This document shows positions 52,163-54,694 of a stretch of 54,694 nt of DNA, piece after piece. Source of the stretch: Pirellulales bacterium (lineage in GTDB: Bacteria; Planctomycetota; Planctomycetia; Pirellulales; JADZDJ01). How positions within the stretch are numbered: position 1 is the stretch's first letter; each line of letters begins with the position of its first letter. The translations under genes and the position numbers were made by a program. A model generated the notes under the pieces. The model was not told the DNA's origin. It made no database searches and saw nothing but the letters and a program-made list of their open reading frames with translations. The stretch covers positions 1-54,694 of the forward strand of contig DATJYL010000191.1 in assembly GCA_035499655.1 (NCBI GenBank). The letters run 5' to 3'.

Positions 52163-53470
52163 ATGGTTGATGGATTGCCGCGGGTCGTAATTATTGGCGG
52201 CGGCTTTGCCGGATTGAATGCGGCACGAGCTTTGCGCCGTGCACCGGTGCAGATCACGCTGATCGACCGTCGCAACCACCATTTATTTCAGCCGCTGTTG
52301 TATCAAGTGGCGACGGCGGCGCTGAACCCGAGCGACATTGCGGTGCCGATTCGCCGCATTCTGCGCCATCAAAAAAATGTGGAAGTGCTGCTGGCCGAGG
52401 CCAAATCGGTCGACTTGAGTGACAAGATTGTCGTGCTGGCCGACGAAGAGATTTCCTACGACTATTTAATTGTCGCCACCGGAGCGCGGCATTCCTATTT
52501 CGGGCATGAAATGTGGACACCCTACGCGCCAGGCTTGAAGAGCATTGGCGACGCGTTGGAAATTCGCCGCCGCGTGCTGTCGGCGTTTGAGCTGGCGGAG
52601 CGCGAGACCGACCTCGAACTGCAGCGCTCGTGGTTGACGTTTGTGATCGTGGGGGGCGGTCCAACGGGTGTGGAACTCTCCGGCGCGATCTGCGAAATTG
52701 CTCAACACGCCTTGGCTCACGATTTTCGGCACATCGACCCCAAGCAGGCCCGCGTGATTTTGCTGGAAAGCTCAGACCGTGTCTTGAAGACCTTTGCGCC
52801 TAAGCTCTCGGATAAGGCCCGGCGGCAGTTGGAAAAACTGGGCGTCGAAGTGCGGACGAAAAAAATCGTCACATTCATCGACGACCACGGCGTGTTTGTG
52901 GGGGGCCAGCGCATTTGCGCCCGCACCGTGTTGTGGGCGGCGGGCGTCCACGGTTCGCGCCTGGGGCGCATGTTGGGCGTGCGGGTCGATCATTGTGGGC
53001 GCGTTGCCGTGGAACCGACGCTGGCGATTCCGGGCCACCCTGAGGCCTTTGTGGTGGGGGATTTAAGCAGTCTGAAGCTGCCGGATGGCTCGCAGGTTCC
53101 GGGCGTCGCTCCGGCGGCCATTCAAGAAGGCCGGCACGCCGCAAAGAATATTATGCGGGCACTACACAGCCAGCCGCCGCAACCGTTTAAGTACCGCAAC
53201 AAGGGTCAACTGGCGACGATTGGCCGATCGGCGGGGGTAGCTCAGTTTGGCAGAATTAAATTTGGCGGCGTGCTGGCTTGGGCATCTTGGCTGTTCGTTC
53301 ATGTGATGTTTTTGATCGGCTTCCGCAATCGATTCATCGTGACTTTTCAATGGATGTGGTCGTATTTATCGTACGACCGTGGAGCACGGCTGATTACGGG
53401 CCCGTTGCACCGCGATCCCGATCAATCGCGCGCCGAACGGCGGGTTACTTCGCATGTGACCACGCGGTAG
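52163..53470 (+). CDS. ndh: Type II NADH:quinone oxidoreductase (NDH-2)
   Basis: A 435-residue flavoprotein. FAD-binding motif VVIIGGGFAGLNAARAL, then HHLFQPLLYQVATAALNPSD typical of NDH-2, the quinone-site-linked ATGARHSYFGH, NADH-binding motif FVIVGGGPTGVELSGAICE, and the second FAD motif AFVVGDLSSLKLPDG, then VAPAAIQEGRHAAKNI. C-terminal amphipathic/hydrophobic helices (ASWLFVHVMFLIGFRNRF) anchor it to the inner membrane. It passes electrons from NADH to quinone without proton pumping. Start ATG at 52163, weak ribosome-binding site. Confidence 0.93.
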   Translation: MVDGLPRVVIIGGGFAGLNAARALRRAPVQITLIDRRNHHLFQPLLYQVATAALNPSDIAVPIRRILRHQKNVEVLLAEAKSVDLSDKIVVLADEEISYDYLIVATGARHSYFGHEMWTPYAPGLKSIGDALEIRRRVLSAFELAERETDLELQRSWLTFVIVGGGPTGVELSGAICEIAQHALAHDFRHIDPKQARVILLESSDRVLKTFAPKLSDKARRQLEKLGVEVRTKKIVTFIDDHGVFVGGQRICARTVLWAAGVHGSRLGRMLGVRVDHCGRVAVEPTLAIPGHPEAFVVGDLSSLKLPDGSQVPGVAPAAIQEGRHAAKNIMRALHSQPPQPFKYRNKGQLATIGRSAGVAQFGRIKFGGVLAWASWLFVHVMFLIGFRNRFIVTFQWMWSYLSYDRGARLITGPLHRDPDQSRAERRVTSHVTTR

Positions 53471-53500
53471 AAAGGCTGTAGGGCACGAGCACTTGAACAC

Positions 53501-53905
53501 CTAGCCCAATTCCAATTCTCGTAATTTCGGCTCAAGAGTATCAACCGCATCATAGGCTGTTTGTACAGAAAAACTTGAGATTCCTGATTTGGCCAGACCA
53601 TTCTTAACGAGGGTGGGAATTTCACCTGTGGTAACTAATACTACGTCGGTCTTGCCCTGCAGCTGGCAAGAATTGCGGAGTGCACGCAATTGTGATATTG
53701 CCGATATGGGTAAGTGAGTGGATTGAAAACCACTTTTGACCTCTAATGCTAACGATGTACCCGTACTGGGATTTATGACAATCAAGTCTGGCGTCGGAAC
53801 GTTTACCCCGGAGGCCGGCACTTCTATTGTTAACCCCGGATGTTTTTCTTGGAGACGTGCTCCAAGGAGCGAAATGAATTGGTTTTCAGAATCGTTCGTA
53901 ATCAT
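53501..53905 (-). CDS. PD-(D/E)XK nuclease-fold protein
   Basis: A 134-residue protein with a restriction-endonuclease-like core: P39-D40 in VPTPDLIVINPSTG, then E55-V-K57 in LALEVKSG, the PD-x14-E-x-K arrangement that binds Mg2+ for DNA cleavage. A helix with Gln/Arg follows (ISAISQLRALRNSCQL), then VVLVTTGEIPTLVKNGLAKS. Predicted to cut or bind nucleic acid, target unknown. Its ATG at 53905 lies inside the end of the upstream membrane-protein gene (20-base overlap), so the two are translated together. Base composition is lower in GC than the rest of the window. Confidence 0.8.
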   Translation of the reverse strand: MITNDSENQFISLLGARLQEKHPGLTIEVPASGVNVPTPDLIVINPSTGTSLALEVKSGFQSTHLPISAISQLRALRNSCQLQGKTDVVLVTTGEIPTLVKNGLAKSGISSFSVQTAYDAVDTLEPKLRELELG

Positions 53906-54497
53906 ATATTTCGCCCTCGACTTTTAATTCAATTACCAACCATAGCAGAATCGATAAAAATGCCGCCATTCCTGCTATGCCAGCTTCTGTCCATTGTTTC
54001 GTAAACAGCACACTTAAAACTGTCGTAGAAAGTGCTATGGCCACATCCCAATAGATTGTATCAGCAAACCGTCTCCATAGAATCAGAAAAAAACTCAATC
54101 GGAGTCCTGTCGTGATGAGATATTCATCAGAATATTCATCGGAAAAGAGACTGATTCTTACGGATTTATGGCGATAGCCGGCCCTTTTTGCCTGATCTAA
54201 AAAACGCTCAGCGACTTCCTCTGACTTCAGGACAAGTTTCTTTAAATTGCCCCTATCCCGTCGAGATTCTAGATGAACCCGAAATGAACGATCGTCGTCA
54301 ACGAATGCGAGATACAAGCAAGATGACTCAATGTGAGAATAGGCCACATTTGATAAGAGATCTGTATCTGACTTCAGATATGACTGCTTAAGCACTTCTT
54401 CAGGATCGCTTGAATCTGCCATGCCAACAAGCATCCGCGATGGGTCGACGTCATCTCTAAAACGGATTGAAATCTCAGAGTGCATATTCCTTGCCAC
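53886..54497 (-). CDS. Membrane protein of unknown function paired with the nuclease
   Basis: A 203-residue protein (GTG start at 54497, or ATG at 54485 with AAGGA just upstream). The first 125 residues are soluble and charged, with beta-strand-like segments (CLYLAFVDDDRSFRVHLES; HKSVRISLFSDEYSDEYLIT). The C-terminal part has two probable membrane helices (WDVAIALSTTVLSVLF and AGIAGMAAFLSILLWLVIEL). No family was recognised. The stop overlaps the start of the PD-(D/E)XK gene. AT-rich, and adjacent to an insertion sequence, which suggests acquisition by transfer. Confidence 0.65.
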   Translation of the reverse strand: MARNMHSEISIRFRDDVDPSRMLVGMADSSDPEEVLKQSYLKSDTDLLSNVAYSHIESSCLYLAFVDDDRSFRVHLESRRDRGNLKKLVLKSEEVAERFLDQAKRAGYRHKSVRISLFSDEYSDEYLITTGLRLSFFLILWRRFADTIYWDVAIALSTTVLSVLFTKQWTEAGIAGMAAFLSILLWLVIELKVEGEIYDYERF

Positions 54498-54570
54498 AGG
54501 CCGTTCTTATTGTGTTTGCACGACAATCTCCTCATTATAGGGGGTTCTTATTTAGAGCCACCGGACAAAA

Positions 54571-54694
54571 CTAGCTTTCATTAAGCCAAGTACGATAACA
54601 GATGATCGCTGCGGCAAGGGTGAGGAAGGCCTGATGGACGAGTGGGTTTCGGTCCCAGCGGATGCGGAGCCGTCGGAACTGATGCAACCAACTC
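54571..54694 (-). CDS. IS5-family transposase, C-terminal end (partial)
   Basis: Reading in from the right edge, about 40 codons encode LHQFRRLRIRWDRNPLVHQA then FLTLAAAIICYRTWLNES and a stop at 54571-54573, the typical C-terminal tail of IS5/IS1031-type DDE transposases (basic RRLRIRWDRN, then a hydrophobic helix ending CYR). The rest of the transposase is outside the window. The flank at about 54554-54570 (AGAGCCACCGGACAAAAC) may hold the element's end, but its partner cannot be seen. Confidence 0.75.
   Translation of the reverse strand, partial: SWLHQFRRLRIRWDRNPLVHQAFLTLAAAIICYRTWLNES

Overview
The window looks like a chromosomal segment of a planctomycete (Pirellulales-like). The evidence is a BBP7-type outer-membrane beta-barrel protein, several secreted enzymes ending in dockerin-like repeats plus PEP-CTERM anchors, a planctomycete-type glucose-6-phosphate isomerase relative, a double-permease ABC system, and many short palindromic and heptameric intergenic repeats. 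Base composition is around 55-60% GC over most of the window and about 40% in the last kilobase of genes. No rRNA, tRNA, CRISPR array or replication origin was recognised.

Layout. 1-3.9 kb: a sugar-phosphate isomerase/epimerase cut by the left edge, a TraB-like secreted protein and the BBP7 porin-like protein. 4.2-7.8 kb: a pteridine-reductase-type SDR, a secreted GH3 glucosidase, a MIP18/SufT-like Fe-S factor and a small Rieske protein. 7.9-10.5 kb: a decayed glucose-6-phosphate isomerase paralogue, a UPF0173 metallo-hydrolase and a second Rieske protein. 10.9-12.8 kb: a TIGR03960-type radical SAM protein. 12.8-21.0 kb: a long minus-strand run of MazG, GNAT, PAP2 phosphatase, HAD phosphatase, hot-dog thioesterase and a 1160-residue fusion of fatty acyl-AMP ligase, acyl carrier protein and alpha-oxoamine synthase. 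22.1-26.1 kb: a secreted arabinofuranosidase-like enzyme and an FAD halogenase/reductase-like enzyme. 26.4-29.5 kb: an ABC permease and ATPase pair. 29.6-39.5 kb: a TadG-like VWA protein, RNase HI, a haem-binding-motif histidine kinase, PriA, NadD and a second histidine kinase. 39.7-46.8 kb: a PEP-CTERM/dockerin cluster (PQQ sugar dehydrogenase, LamG protein, dockerin protein, pectate lyase, orphan dockerin fragment). 46.8-53.5 kb: a MoxR/ChlI AAA+ protein followed by a co-directional redox/stress block (SDR, quinone oxidoreductase, Dps, catalase, NDH-2). 53.5-54.7 kb: an AT-rich pair (membrane protein and PD-(D/E)XK nuclease) next to an IS5-family transposase end.

Themes. The secreted glycosidases, pectate lyase and sugar dehydrogenase fit a plant- or algal-polysaccharide degrader that anchors enzymes through PEP-CTERM sorting. 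The fusion enzyme could by itself activate a free fatty acid, load it on its own carrier domain and condense it with an amino acid, as in sphingoid-base synthesis. Its minus-strand neighbours include a thioesterase and phosphatases that could belong to the same lipid pathway (inference).

The strongest non-gene result is an 80-bp miniature transposable element in two copies, each with 19-bp terminal inverted repeats and a different perfect 8-bp target duplication. Other repeat classes are heptamer tracts abutting start codons, a mirrored palindrome cassette, and a GC-rich repeat carried in frame inside an enzyme gene.
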